Source of the DNA: a virus
Length of the DNA stretch: 35,355 bases
IMG/VR virus record: IMGVR_UViG_3300032087_001544
Span: 1-35,355 of that record
Reading direction: 5' to 3' (one strand)
Position 1 is the first letter of the stretch. Each line of letters opens with the position of its first letter. The notes beneath the pieces are model-generated. The model did no database searches and was not told where the DNA came from. It saw nothing but the letters and a program-made list of their open reading frames with translations. Positions 1 through 7,378 of this stretch are shown here, piece after piece. The translations under genes and the position numbers were made by a program.

Positions 1-377
1 ACATCTTGATATAATTGTTTCATTGATGTAGAAGCGGGGTGATATGCTTCGCCATTTACAACACTCCACCAATTTGAAACATCAGTCCAATTGTTTAAAC
101 CATCATTAAAATCGCCATTAGTAACGAGTTCAGTAGGCAAGACCTGATAAGGCGGTATAACAGTATTTAAGCTACCATCTGAATATGCAGTAGGTGTTAA
201 GACTATACTTGCTTTATTGTTTAAGTCTCTGAGTGTTTTGTCTGTGTCCCAGCTGTTTTCGTAGTAGTCAGAATGTCTGTAGAGTTTGTTTGTAGCCGAG
301 TCGTCATAATACACCTCTCCATAGCCTTCTGGATTAGTGTTACCCCAGTAACTTCTGTGATGTATTTCTCTAGCCAT
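1..377 (-). CDS. Tail fibre / receptor-binding protein, N-terminal part (runs off left edge)
   Basis: Open frame starting with ATG at 377, directly after the TAA of the preceding gene (TAAATG), and still open after 125 codons at the window edge, so the C-terminus is missing. The N-terminus begins MAREIHHRSYWGN and contains many Tyr/Asp/Asn; it probably attaches the fibre to the tail. From about residue 63 it reads TPTAYSDGSLN...PPYQVLPTELVTNGDFNDG, almost the same as residues about 66-95 of the fibre gene at 28937. The following NxWTDVSNWW segment looks like the start of a carbohydrate-binding beta-sandwich. Last gene of the structural run, after the S74 protein. Fibre role is inferred from the shared module and the position. 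Confidence 0.75.
   Translation of the reverse strand, partial: MAREIHHRSYWGNTNPEGYGEVYYDDSATNKLYRHSDYYENSWDTDKTLRDLNNKASIVLTPTAYSDGSLNTVIPPYQVLPTELVTNGDFNDGLNNWTDVSNWWSVVNGEAYHPASTSMKQLYQD
99..186. repeat. 88-bp near-identical repeat, copy 1 (other copy 28653-28740)
   Basis: Aligned by eye without gaps to 28653-28740: two mismatches in 88 bases (one synonymous, one Val/Ile). It lies inside the coding region of the left-edge fibre gene and encodes the segment around SDGSLNT and PPYQVLPTELVTNG. Identity falls off on both sides, as expected for a recombining module. Confidence 0.9.
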
Positions 378-980
378 TTATTTCTTTTTTAAACTTTTAA
401 CTTCTGCTAACAATTCCTGTACTGCACCTACTAGTAAAGGCACTATTCTACTTTGATCTATTGTTTGGTATATAGGGTTGTTTTCTGCGTCTACAGCGTC
501 TTTTTCGCCTTTAACGGCTTCTGGTATTATGTCTGCGACTTCGTGAGCTATAAACCCATCTACTGTAGCCTCTGGGTCAGATATGAAGTTAAATCTATAT
601 GCCTTTAGCTCATTAAGTCTGTCTAGTGCTGACCTTAACGGCTCAATGTTTTCTTTTAGTCTATAGTCAGAGTTTGTGTCTACGTAGTCTTTTACTGCTG
701 CACTAGTGGGTATGCTAGTGTCATTGTCGTTATTGTCAATGCCGTCTGCTTCGTCTACTAGTTTTGTAATAGTTATGTCTTCGCCTGTGTCTTTTAATGA
801 GCCAAACTCTAAAGTACCCTCTGCTTTGAGGTTACCGTTTTGATCCATATGCACACCAGAGTCGTTACCTAGACCGTCTGTAATTTCTTTTAAGCTACCA
901 GTCAAAGGCTGGTTATCTGTCGTTTTGAGTAAACCGTCAAAGGTTTCACTTATTCTAGCACTACTTAATGATGTACCCAT
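378..980 (-). CDS. Short tail fibre/spike protein with C-terminal S74 (endosialidase-type) chaperone domain
   Basis: 200 residues. Residues from about 104 begin SDYRLKENI and continue with LxxLxAYRFNF, DGFIAHEV and a C-terminal helix QELLAEVKSLKKK: the pattern of the intramolecular chaperone of endosialidase (peptidase S74). In that family the domain trimerises the fibre and cuts itself off in front of the Ser of the Ser-Asp pair, which is present here as S104-D105. The N-terminal half (polar, Gly/Asp/Thr-rich, NGNLKAEGTLEFG) looks like a short beta-structured shaft with no enzymatic domain. Unusually short for an S74 fibre. It precedes the left-edge fibre gene directly. The domain call is secure; which fibre it folds is inference. 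Confidence 0.85.
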   Translation of the reverse strand: MGTSLSSARISETFDGLLKTTDNQPLTGSLKEITDGLGNDSGVHMDQNGNLKAEGTLEFGSLKDTGEDITITKLVDEADGIDNNDNDTSIPTSAAVKDYVDTNSDYRLKENIEPLRSALDRLNELKAYRFNFISDPEATVDGFIAHEVADIIPEAVKGEKDAVDAENNPIYQTIDQSRIVPLLVGAVQELLAEVKSLKKK

Positions 981-986
981 ATTTAT

Positions 987-1076
987 TTACTTTTTTTTGT
1001 CTTTTTTAACTTTTGAGTTCTTTAAATACTCAATTAGTTTTACTACGTTATTATGTTTTATTTTATACTGCTTCAT
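987..1076 (-). CDS. Small Lys-rich protein, 29 aa
   Basis: ATG at 1076 overlaps the TGA of the connector gene (ATGA), a translational-coupling arrangement seen repeatedly in this genome; it fills the gap before the S74 gene. The product begins MKQYKIKHNNV and ends KKDKKK, very basic, with no known domain. Support is only position, coupling and an open frame. Confidence 0.5.
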   Translation of the reverse strand: MKQYKIKHNNVVKLIEYLKNSKVKKDKKK

Positions 1077-1576
1077 AACACCCACCCAACGAAACTAGCC
1101 GACTTATCTGGGTACATATCTTCGTTTTGATTCTGATAATACTCTGGAAACTTGCTCGACCCATTAAACGTCAAATAGTCAATCATTCTACGAGTGTAAA
1201 ACTCTGCAAAGTTTCTGTGTTTTTGTACTAGATAGTCTACTTCGTCTTTAGATGGTTGCGTCGCTGTCTCGCTACTATGCTTAAATATCCCACCGTTCTT
1301 AATTTCAAAAGAGCTGAATGGCAAGAAATCTACCATAGCGAAATGGATTAAGGCGGGCTGCACGTATTCGTTTACTAAAGTCTGATAGTCTCCAGTTAAT
1401 GACCCATTTATTATGTCTTGACTAATTTTATTGTATAGTCTTGTCCCTAAGTAATTCTGGATATGCTGAATTTGGGCGAGCTTAACAAAAGGCAGAAACT
1501 TGTCACTGTCCACCGTGCCATTTATAATGGTGTTTCTTACCAGGTCTTCTCTAGAAATAAATAAAGCTGTTGCCAT
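1073..1576 (-). CDS. Head-tail connector-like protein
   Basis: 167 residues, starting MATALFISREDLVRNT. Mostly helical, with QIQHIQNYLGTRLY and a C-terminal region containing NFAEFYTRRMIDYL. This resembles connector/adaptor proteins coded next to the portal in Bacteroidetes phages (DUF6712-like, from memory). Its ATG overlaps the portal stop by one base (TAATG), so it is translated right after the portal. The expected role is joining the portal vertex to the tail. Assignment rests on overall look, size and position; no catalytic motif is expected. Confidence 0.65.
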   Translation of the reverse strand: MATALFISREDLVRNTIINGTVDSDKFLPFVKLAQIQHIQNYLGTRLYNKISQDIINGSLTGDYQTLVNEYVQPALIHFAMVDFLPFSSFEIKNGGIFKHSSETATQPSKDEVDYLVQKHRNFAEFYTRRMIDYLTFNGSSKFPEYYQNQNEDMYPDKSASFVGWVL

Positions 1577-3567
1577 TAGCGTCTATAGTTTGGGTCTAAA
1601 GACCAGTAGTTATTACCTCTATTCGCTGTTTGTGCTACTTCTGGCTCGTTTGTTGGTATACGTGCCTCTTCACGCAAACTAGGATCTAGTTTAGCAATTT
1701 TCTCTCTAGCCTCTTTTACTGTTATTTTCTCGTTATTTTTACGTAAGTAAGTACGTCTCTCCCAGTAATGGTTGCAATTAACACCGCCCTTATAGAGCCA
1801 TATGTTATAACTGTTTGATCCGCTAGGTGCAAACTCGCTATTTGCTGTACTTTCTTTGTCTAAATCTTCTTTACGGTATATTTTCTTAGCTGACCACATT
1901 TTCTGACAAAACTCTCTCTGTGGGTTATTAGAGCCCATATACGCATATCGTATTTTTAAGATGCTTGTGTCTTGCTCACTGGTTTTACTAGGCGAGCTAG
2001 GTAGTACACTAGCAAGCTCTAGCCCAGCGTGTAGTATGTCGTCGTATTGATTAGCTGGTCTTGTGTCTATTAACTCGTAATCGCTTAGGTCTTCGTCTTC
2101 TAAGTTAAGCAGCTCATTCATTACTGCCTTACGTAGCTCTTCTGCTGCCTCTATAGGTACGCAGTTAGGCACTTCTCTACCGTCTTTTATTTTCATTCCA
2201 TACTGCTCGTAACCAGCCTGGCAAGGGTCGTCTGCGTCTTTAAGCTCAGAATGGTCTGCACAGGGCATATAGTATGTCTCTCCGTCTATTTCGTGAGCGT
2301 GAGATCCTTCGCAGCCTAAGTCTTTAGCTACTGCCTCTGCCTCTTCTTTAGTTTTGTATACTGGTTTTCCGTCTACGCTTTTAAGTCCTAGCTTCTGTCC
2401 AGTCTCTTCTTCGATTTGCTCTTTGTTTGTAGCATTTTCTAAATCCATAAACTCTAAAGGCTGTAGCGTTTTAAAGTATAGGTTAAGGTCTATGTCGTTA
2501 AAGTGTAGTATTTTGTCAAAAGAGTCTATTAAAAGGTCTTGAAACGGTTTAATAACCGTATTGTCAAATAAAATCGAGCTCATACGAAGCTCGTCTGCGT
2601 TATTTCCGAGACCGTTTTGGACTTTAATACCTAAAAGCATCGGGCTCGTGATTCTGTGAGCTATGAGAATTTTCTGAGTTGACTCAGTCGATAAAAACTC
2701 GTACTGTTGGTGTGCATCGCTAAGCTGTATAGACTCTACAGTCGCTTGCTCGGATGCATTATTATTAAAAGCAAGTATAAATTTACCAGCGTTACTAGAT
2801 CCAGTGTATTTTTGTTTTATTTTACGCTCTATTTCTGCCTGTGCGTCTTCGTCTGGTATGCCTGAGTTAAAGTTAAGTAGGAGTCCAGGCGACATACCCT
2901 GCTTTACATTCGAAAAATGGAAGTTTGCTATCTCGCTCTCCAGATCGGCATACTGAGTCCCACTCTGGTAATCCACAGGTGCGAAGTAATAAAAGCCAGC
3001 TCTGTAAGGTTTTACGTACAAAATCTCTACAGACTCTTCGCTAAAGCCAAAAGCTGGTATACGCTCTGGCTGCTCTCCGTTTTTTAGGTTTTGCCAGTCA
3101 GCACTATAGTAATATGCCTCTATTTCGCCGTCATCGTTGCATTTCTCTGGTCTTAGCGTTTCTACAGGGTAATGCTCCACTTGTACAATTTGCGTGCGTT
3201 CAGCGTTGTATATTACTTGCATAGAGCACTGACCAAATAATTTTAAGTCTGTAGCTAGTTTTCTTACACAGTCGTCTTTAAATAGACGTTTCATCATAGC
3301 GTAAGCGTCTGGTTTTTTAGATGAGTCAGTAGCGTCTAAGCCTCTACCAAAAATTAGCTGTGCAATACCGTTAATAGAAGCTCCGTTTGTTGGAGATCCG
3401 TTAAAAAGTTGTATAAGGTAATTGAAATAGTTATTGTCTGCACCGTATTCGACCCACTCCTTATTGTTTTGCTCTACTATAGCTGGTGCTGTGTAGGCTG
3501 CAAGGTCTAAGAATTTTAAGCCAGCACGTTTGCGAGCTGTACTACGTCTTTTTTTAGTATTATTCAT
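1576..3567 (-). CDS. Portal protein with long C-terminal extension
   Basis: 663 residues. Residues about 35-75 carry NNYFNYLIQLFNGSPTNGA and IAQLIFGRGLDA, the typical N-terminal wing of portals in Bacteroidetes phages; the middle (FDNTVIKPFQDLLIDSFDKIL) matches the stem/crown helices. The portal forms the dodecameric ring through which DNA enters the head and docks terminase and connector. After about residue 430 there are two additions: a Cys-containing stretch near 446-470 (AGYEQYGMKIKDGREVPNC) and a region at about 535-640 with KIRYAYMG, IWLYKGGVNCNHYWERRTY. The latter is a His/Cys-bearing domain that I associate with head proteins of related phages, sometimes as a separate protein. Overlaps the upstream gene by 8 bases and is followed by the connector. 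Confidence 0.85.
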   Translation of the reverse strand: MNNTKKRRSTARKRAGLKFLDLAAYTAPAIVEQNNKEWVEYGADNNYFNYLIQLFNGSPTNGASINGIAQLIFGRGLDATDSSKKPDAYAMMKRLFKDDCVRKLATDLKLFGQCSMQVIYNAERTQIVQVEHYPVETLRPEKCNDDGEIEAYYYSADWQNLKNGEQPERIPAFGFSEESVEILYVKPYRAGFYYFAPVDYQSGTQYADLESEIANFHFSNVKQGMSPGLLLNFNSGIPDEDAQAEIERKIKQKYTGSSNAGKFILAFNNNASEQATVESIQLSDAHQQYEFLSTESTQKILIAHRITSPMLLGIKVQNGLGNNADELRMSSILFDNTVIKPFQDLLIDSFDKILHFNDIDLNLYFKTLQPLEFMDLENATNKEQIEEETGQKLGLKSVDGKPVYKTKEEAEAVAKDLGCEGSHAHEIDGETYYMPCADHSELKDADDPCQAGYEQYGMKIKDGREVPNCVPIEAAEELRKAVMNELLNLEDEDLSDYELIDTRPANQYDDILHAGLELASVLPSSPSKTSEQDTSILKIRYAYMGSNNPQREFCQKMWSAKKIYRKEDLDKESTANSEFAPSGSNSYNIWLYKGGVNCNHYWERRTYLRKNNEKITVKEAREKIAKLDPSLREEARIPTNEPEVAQTANRGNNYWSLDPNYRR

Positions 3568-3982
3568 AAATTATATACTCTTTGTCATATGTTAAGTCGC
3601 TTTTGTAAACACCTTTGTTTACGCTGTACTCTTCTTGCTCTGACTGGTCTATGTCTTGGTCTGTACAGAAAATTTTGTCTACAATATTTGTGTCAACCTT
3701 AAAGTTTATGTCATTCCAAGTGTTTGTACTTAAATTCCAGTAGTCACTATTTTGGCTATATACGTCATAATCGTTTTGTACTAGCAAGTCGTAGTAGTGA
3801 CCCTCTTCTAAATTAAACACACCACTGTATACCTGGTAGTCATTCTCTTGCGTTACTGTAGGTGTGTATACTGTAGTGACGTTTGTTTGGTCGTCTCTAA
3901 GCTGTACAGTAGTGTTTTGACTATAATTTCTAGGTATTAGTTTTATAGTTTGCGTGTCTGTTGTAGGTTTTAGAATTTTCAT
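3560..3982 (-). CDS. Phage structural protein of unknown role (beta-rich)
   Basis: 140 residues, MKILKPTTDTQTIKLIPR at the start and an acidic C-terminus. The middle has alternating polar/hydrophobic strands (QVYSGVFNLEEGHYYDLLV) resembling an immunoglobulin-like or beta-sandwich fold. It sits between the tail tube and portal genes and overlaps the portal start by 8 bases, so it is probably a minor virion component. It is the first gene after the terminator at 4044-4016 and has the TACGTTATA motif 8 bases upstream of its ATG, so it probably heads its own transcript. Confidence 0.6.
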   Translation of the reverse strand: MKILKPTTDTQTIKLIPRNYSQNTTVQLRDDQTNVTTVYTPTVTQENDYQVYSGVFNLEEGHYYDLLVQNDYDVYSQNSDYWNLSTNTWNDINFKVDTNIVDKIFCTDQDIDQSEQEEYSVNKGVYKSDLTYDKEYIIYE

Positions 3983-3989
3983 ATATACA

Positions 3990-3998
3990 TATAACGTA
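3990..3998 (-). promoter_or_regulatory. TACGTTATA motif, copy 1 (candidate phage promoter)
   Basis: Minus-strand TACGTTATA between the terminator at 4044-4016 and the ATG at 3982. Identical 9-mers occur at 7196, 8310, 15157 and 16941, each just upstream of a minus-strand start. Confidence 0.5.
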
Positions 3999-4015
3999 AG
4001 TTTTTCGTTTTTGCT

Positions 4016-4044
4016 AAAAAAAAAGGGCAGCCGTAGCCACCCTT
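4016..4044 (-). terminator. Intrinsic terminator after the tail tube gene
   Basis: Minus-strand hairpin with 9-bp arms (AAGGGTGGC / GCTGCCCTT, two G-T pairs), a TACG tetraloop closed by C-G (the stable UNCG class), then nine T. It lies 22 bases after the tail tube stop. Confidence 0.9.
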
Positions 4045-4066
4045 AAACCCCTATTTAAAAAATACC

Positions 4067-4597
4067 CTATGCTGGGTCGATTTGTGTAGAGTCTTCTGCT
4101 GCTGTAACTAGGCTAGAAGTAACAAACCACGCTGGGTTTTGCTCTAGACCTTGAAATGTTAAGCCAGAGAAACCAGACAAGTCGCCGAAGGCTTGCCCAG
4201 TAGTAATAGACCCCCCACTACTATTTACACCGTGCTCTGCACCCATTAGTAAATAGTTTCCATTGTAATCTTCTACAATTACAGAAAGTCTGTTTTTAAG
4301 TAATACGTCTAGCTCTACCATAGTAGCTTTGTCTAGACGCTTTAATGTAGTAGTCAAAGTTTGAGTAAAGAAAACACTACCGTTTTCTGGGCTCGCAGTA
4401 ATACTTTGCTCTACACCAGTAGCACCGTCTACGTCGTATTTGTAAAGTGTTGGTGTACCAGCCCACGCAGTAACCTCGCCACTAGTGACTGTTAAGTCTC
4501 CTAGATCGCCGAAAGTTGTAACGAAGATAGCTTTAATACCACCAGCACTAGACTTACACGGTAAACTTCTACCAGTTGAAAGTGATGCACACGCCAT
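4067..4597 (-). CDS. Major tail tube protein
   Basis: 176 residues beginning MACASLSTGRSLPCKSSAGG and continuing with GIKAIFVTTFGDL. This start (MAC...GR..PCK...GGIK) is the pattern I know from major tail proteins of Bacteroidetes siphophages. The rest is beta-strand-rich with FFTQTLTTTLKRLD, typical of tube proteins of the gpV/Hcp-like fold. It stands alone between two terminators (4651-4612 before it, 4044-4016 after it), directly after the capsid gene, as expected for a very abundant protein with its own dosage control. Tail tube rather than head decoration is the best reading. Confidence 0.75.
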   Translation of the reverse strand: MACASLSTGRSLPCKSSAGGIKAIFVTTFGDLGDLTVTSGEVTAWAGTPTLYKYDVDGATGVEQSITASPENGSVFFTQTLTTTLKRLDKATMVELDVLLKNRLSVIVEDYNGNYLLMGAEHGVNSSGGSITTGQAFGDLSGFSGLTFQGLEQNPAWFVTSSLVTAAEDSTQIDPA

Positions 4598-4611
4598 AAT
4601 TTTCTAGTATT

Positions 4612-4651
4612 AAAAAAAGGGTAGGTAGGCACTATACGGCTTACCCACCCT
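4612..4651 (-). terminator. Intrinsic terminator after the capsid gene
   Basis: Minus-strand 10-bp stem AGGGTGGGTA / TACCTACCCT (one G-T pair), 14-base loop, then seven T. It follows the capsid stop by about 25 bases. Confidence 0.9.
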
Positions 4652-4675
4652 AATTAGTTAAACAATTAATTTATA

Positions 4676-5665
4676 TTACGCCAAAGTATAAAGTGCGATG
4701 TCACCTGCGTTCCCAAATTGGGTTCCGCCCGCTAGCCGCATAATAATTCTTGCGTTGTTGCTTCCGTCTAAATCGCTCATATCGAGGATCTTAGCCTCTG
4801 TATGATCTGGGCTAACCAAATTAGTACCGAAGAATAAGTTGCTAGTTTCAGCAGCTACCATATGGTCAGCTGGCATACCAGGAGCTTTAAATACTGGGAT
4901 TCCCTCAAAAGAAAGCTCTTGACCATTAAACCACTGTGACCCTTTGTTGTCAGTACCAGCAGCACCACCGCCACCAGAAGCATTAACAGCACCGAAACCA
5001 CCTAAAGCACGTACATACGCTTTGTAAGCGATTGTAGGCAAGAAAAGTTTCAAGTCGTCTCTCCCATATACGGCTGAAGGGATTGTATCTACTAATTTTC
5101 CGAGCTCATCGATGATTGTCGAAGCAGCAAAAGCAGTTTCTGTAGTAGTTACGTCGTTAACGTTTGCGTCTGCAGCCATTAATACTGTAAGACCGTCATA
5201 TCCGTCTGTAGCTGCAACTCCACCCCAGATGTTTTGCTCAGTTTTCTCAGCAACTTTAGCTACAACGTGAGCCATAATAAAGTCAGCAAAAGAAGTAGGC
5301 AAGTTTTTATAAGCAGAGAAACCTTGCTCTAGAGCCAAGTAGTCGCTAGTAAAATCGAGCTTGCAAACTTCGAGGTTTACTTGTTGTTGTACCACTTCAA
5401 GTACTCTCTCTTCAATGTCAATAACGTCTGCAGTAGCAGAGAAGTCACAAGTAGCAGAAGTCAAAATAGATCCGCTGTCAATTTTCTTGATAACCTCTTT
5501 GTATTGTACGTTAGGTTTAATAGTTACACCACCTTTGTCTAGTGTGTCGCCAGACAATAAGGCAGCTGAAATAATTTGCTTTTTGTACTCCCCTTCGTAG
5601 GTAGTAGTAAAGCTATCCAGTGATCCACTGGTAGTAATAGTCCGTAAGTTTACGTTTCTGTTCAT
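4676..5665 (-). CDS. Major capsid protein
   Basis: 329 residues, MNRNVNLRTITTSGSL at the N-terminus. It has a long helix region (VLEVVQQQVNLEVCKLDF), then SFADFIMAHVVAKVAEKTEQ like the HK97-fold spine helix, a Gly/Ala-rich loop (GAVNASGGGGAAG) and a beta-rich end. It follows the glutamate-rich scaffold by 7 bases and is followed by its own terminator, as for a very abundant protein. Size is right for an HK97-fold capsid protein without a long delta domain, the separate scaffold taking that role. The fold is inferred from pattern and order, not from a search. Confidence 0.85.
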   Translation of the reverse strand: MNRNVNLRTITTSGSLDSFTTTYEGEYKKQIISAALLSGDTLDKGGVTIKPNVQYKEVIKKIDSGSILTSATCDFSATADVIDIEERVLEVVQQQVNLEVCKLDFTSDYLALEQGFSAYKNLPTSFADFIMAHVVAKVAEKTEQNIWGGVAATDGYDGLTVLMAADANVNDVTTTETAFAASTIIDELGKLVDTIPSAVYGRDDLKLFLPTIAYKAYVRALGGFGAVNASGGGGAAGTDNKGSQWFNGQELSFEGIPVFKAPGMPADHMVAAETSNLFFGTNLVSPDHTEAKILDMSDLDGSNNARIIMRLAGGTQFGNAGDIALYTLA

Positions 5666-5672
5666 TTTAAAT

Positions 5673-6257
5673 TTATTTAGAAAGTTTGTTAAATACTCTG
5701 TCTAGCATAGTCGCACTACGATTGTCTGCGTATGTATGCACTGTACGAGTGTTATTTTTTTCTGGATTGTGTTTTAAAGGTTTAGTAGCTGGCTCTTGTG
5801 AAGACATTTTTTCTTTTTTGTCTTCGTCTTTTTTGTATTGCTCTTCAAATTTCTTTTTAAGCTCTTCTACTTCTTGCTTAACTTCTTCAAGTACTGGAGC
5901 GATAGCCTCGACTACAGCCTCTACTACAGTTGCAACCTCTTCTACAACCTCTTCTGGTACGTCTTCTACGACGACCTCTTCTTCTAGCTGCTCTTCTTGT
6001 ACTTCTTCTTCTGCAGCAGCTTCTTTAATTTCTGCGATCATTCCCTCTTCCTCTACGACTAGGGTCTTACCGTCTTCGAGTGCATACTCGCCTACTGGCA
6101 AAGCTACACGCTCTTCGTCTGACACTACGAAAACTTGCTGTCCAGCCTCAAAGCTCTCTGCCTCGATAATTGTACCGTTTTCAAGTGTTTGCTGTGCTAG
6201 AGACATACGTGCCTTTAGCAAAGTCTTGATTTGTGATAACATTTCTGTCGGTTTCAT
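5673..6257 (-). CDS. Capsid scaffolding protein
   Basis: 194 residues. The N-terminal part has TLENGTIIEAESFEAGQQVF and a short beta-rich segment to about residue 75; then a very Glu/Val-rich helical tract with VEELKKKFEEQYKKDEDKKE; the C-terminal 40 residues are basic (KPLKHNPEKNN, RVFNKLSK). A charged helical middle and basic tail directly before the capsid gene is the classic scaffold arrangement: the tail binds the capsid protein and the coiled coil spaces the shell. The N-terminal ENGT...ESF...G segment recurs in front of capsid genes of related phages. Confidence 0.8.
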   Translation of the reverse strand: MKPTEMLSQIKTLLKARMSLAQQTLENGTIIEAESFEAGQQVFVVSDEERVALPVGEYALEDGKTLVVEEEGMIAEIKEAAAEEEVQEEQLEEEVVVEDVPEEVVEEVATVVEAVVEAIAPVLEEVKQEVEELKKKFEEQYKKDEDKKEKMSSQEPATKPLKHNPEKNNTRTVHTYADNRSATMLDRVFNKLSK

Positions 6258-6279
6258 ATATATATCTATTTAAAAATTT

Positions 6280-6732
6280 TTACCAAAAGTCGGCAATACC
6301 TTGCTCCATTTTTTCTCTTACGTCTTGATATGCTCTACGAGCGTCTTCGTAGGTGCTCTGCCAGTTGGCTAGTATTTCTTTTATTTCTTCGTAGTTTCTA
6401 ACTAAGTCGGCTGGGTCTACACCTAGCTCGTCTGCACTTTGCTCTAGTTTCTGTATTTTTTCAGCCATTCTTTCGGCTGCCTCTTCTAGACTAGTAGCTG
6501 CTCCGTTTACTACTGCATTGTCCCAGAAAATCATTACTTCACTGCGAAATTCTGCAATACGGTCTAACCATTCGTCGCCAGCGTCGTAAGCTAAATAACT
6601 AGCCTCGCTGTAACTTTGTTCTAGCCAGTCAAACTCGTTGTCTATGTCATCTACAACAGAAAGCTGTGTTTTGTTAAGCTCTACTTGTTTACGTTGTAGT
6701 TTGTTAAAAGCTGTTTGTAAGTGTCTATTCAT
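6280..6732 (-). CDS. Coiled-coil protein of the head-assembly cluster
   Basis: 150 residues, almost entirely helical (MNRHLQTAFNKLQRKQVELN, AAERMAEKIQKLEQSADEL, DARRAYQDVREKMEQ). No membrane segment and no known domain. It starts one base after the stop of the gene at 7177 and is followed by the scaffold. Both this and its neighbour share ADELGVDPADL / ASDLGIDPMQS type segments, so they may be diverged paralogues. A head-internal or assembly role is inferred from position only. Confidence 0.6.
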   Translation of the reverse strand: MNRHLQTAFNKLQRKQVELNKTQLSVVDDIDNEFDWLEQSYSEASYLAYDAGDEWLDRIAEFRSEVMIFWDNAVVNGAATSLEEAAERMAEKIQKLEQSADELGVDPADLVRNYEEIKEILANWQSTYEDARRAYQDVREKMEQGIADFW

Positions 6733-6733
6733 A

Positions 6734-7177
6734 TTACCTAAATAAGTCGGTTGCTGTTTCGTATCTGTCGTATGTGTCGTTTTGCAAGTCTACTAGAGAA
6801 ACTATGTCGCTCTCGCTTTCTTCTAGTAGTTTACTGCCCTCTTCGTATTTGTCGCTTTGCATAGGATCAATACCTAAGTCACTAGCCATAGACTCAAAGC
6901 TGCGTAGTGCAGTCTCTAGTTTGTCTTGTATTTGTTTGTATTCTTGTAGCTGGTCTTCTAGGCTGTCGTATGTAGAAATCAAGTCTTCTGCTACGCCTTT
7001 AAGCTCGTTAATTTGACTTACAAACTGTGAGTCTTTTTGTCGTAGGTTTTCTACTTGGCTATTAAGATCTAAACTTTGTAGCTCGTTAAGAGCCTCTTGT
7101 ATGTCGTCTGCAGCAGACAGCTCTGTCTTAAACTGCTTACCAAATAACCGAGAAAATACCTTTAATTCTGTACGCAT
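6734..7177 (-). CDS. Coiled-coil protein of the head-assembly cluster, possible paralogue of the next gene
   Basis: 147 residues, strongly helical and acidic (ELNELQSL, LRQKDSQFVSQINELKGVAE, SYDSLEDQLQEYKQIQDKLE). The segment ASDLGIDPMQSDKYEEGSKL resembles ADELGVDPADLVRNYEEIKE in the downstream protein, suggesting duplication. A TACGTTATA motif lies about 20 bases before the ATG, so a promoter may start here for the head genes. Function unknown. Confidence 0.6.
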   Translation of the reverse strand: MRTELKVFSRLFGKQFKTELSAADDIQEALNELQSLDLNSQVENLRQKDSQFVSQINELKGVAEDLISTYDSLEDQLQEYKQIQDKLETALRSFESMASDLGIDPMQSDKYEEGSKLLEESESDIVSLVDLQNDTYDRYETATDLFR

Positions 7178-7195
7178 TAATTTAGCGGTTTCTTA

Positions 7196-7204
7196 TATAA
7201 CGTA
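7196..7204 (-). promoter_or_regulatory. TACGTTATA motif, copy 2 (candidate phage promoter)
   Basis: Minus-strand TACGTTATA followed by TAAGAAACCGC and the ATG at 7177. One of five identical copies. Confidence 0.45.
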
Positions 7205-7225
7205 TCTTTAAAAAAATTTGCATTT

Positions 7226-7378
7226 TTAGCTAGAAGTCCTATTAATCGAGCCTATGCCTTGTGCGTACATAGAGCCATCGCAGCACTCTCTACTGTATGT
7301 GTTTGTATGCCAGCATAGACAAGCTCGCTTGCTGTTTGTTGGTGTAAAAGCTCTTCTTGTGTCTGTGTGTTTTTTCAT
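7226..7378 (-). CDS. Small Cys-rich phage protein, 50 aa
   Basis: ATG at 7378 overlaps the TGA of the protease gene (ATGA). The product contains RACLCWHTNTYSRECCDG and AQGIGSI: four Cys in a compact pattern and a conserved-looking AQGIG. I recognise this CLC...TYS..CC.G...QGIG pattern from small unannotated genes in Bacteroidetes phage structural clusters. The spaced Cys could bind a metal or form disulfides. Function unknown; the motif makes it a real gene. Confidence 0.75.
   Translation of the reverse strand: MKKHTDTRRAFTPTNSKRACLCWHTNTYSRECCDGSMYAQGIGSINRTSS

Noticed and set aside
5686-6273. A 195-codon open frame on the plus strand rich in Ser/Thr
   Set aside because: It is the antisense shadow of the Glu/Val-rich scaffold gene; its composition follows from GAA/GAG codons read backwards, and all neighbours are on the other strand.
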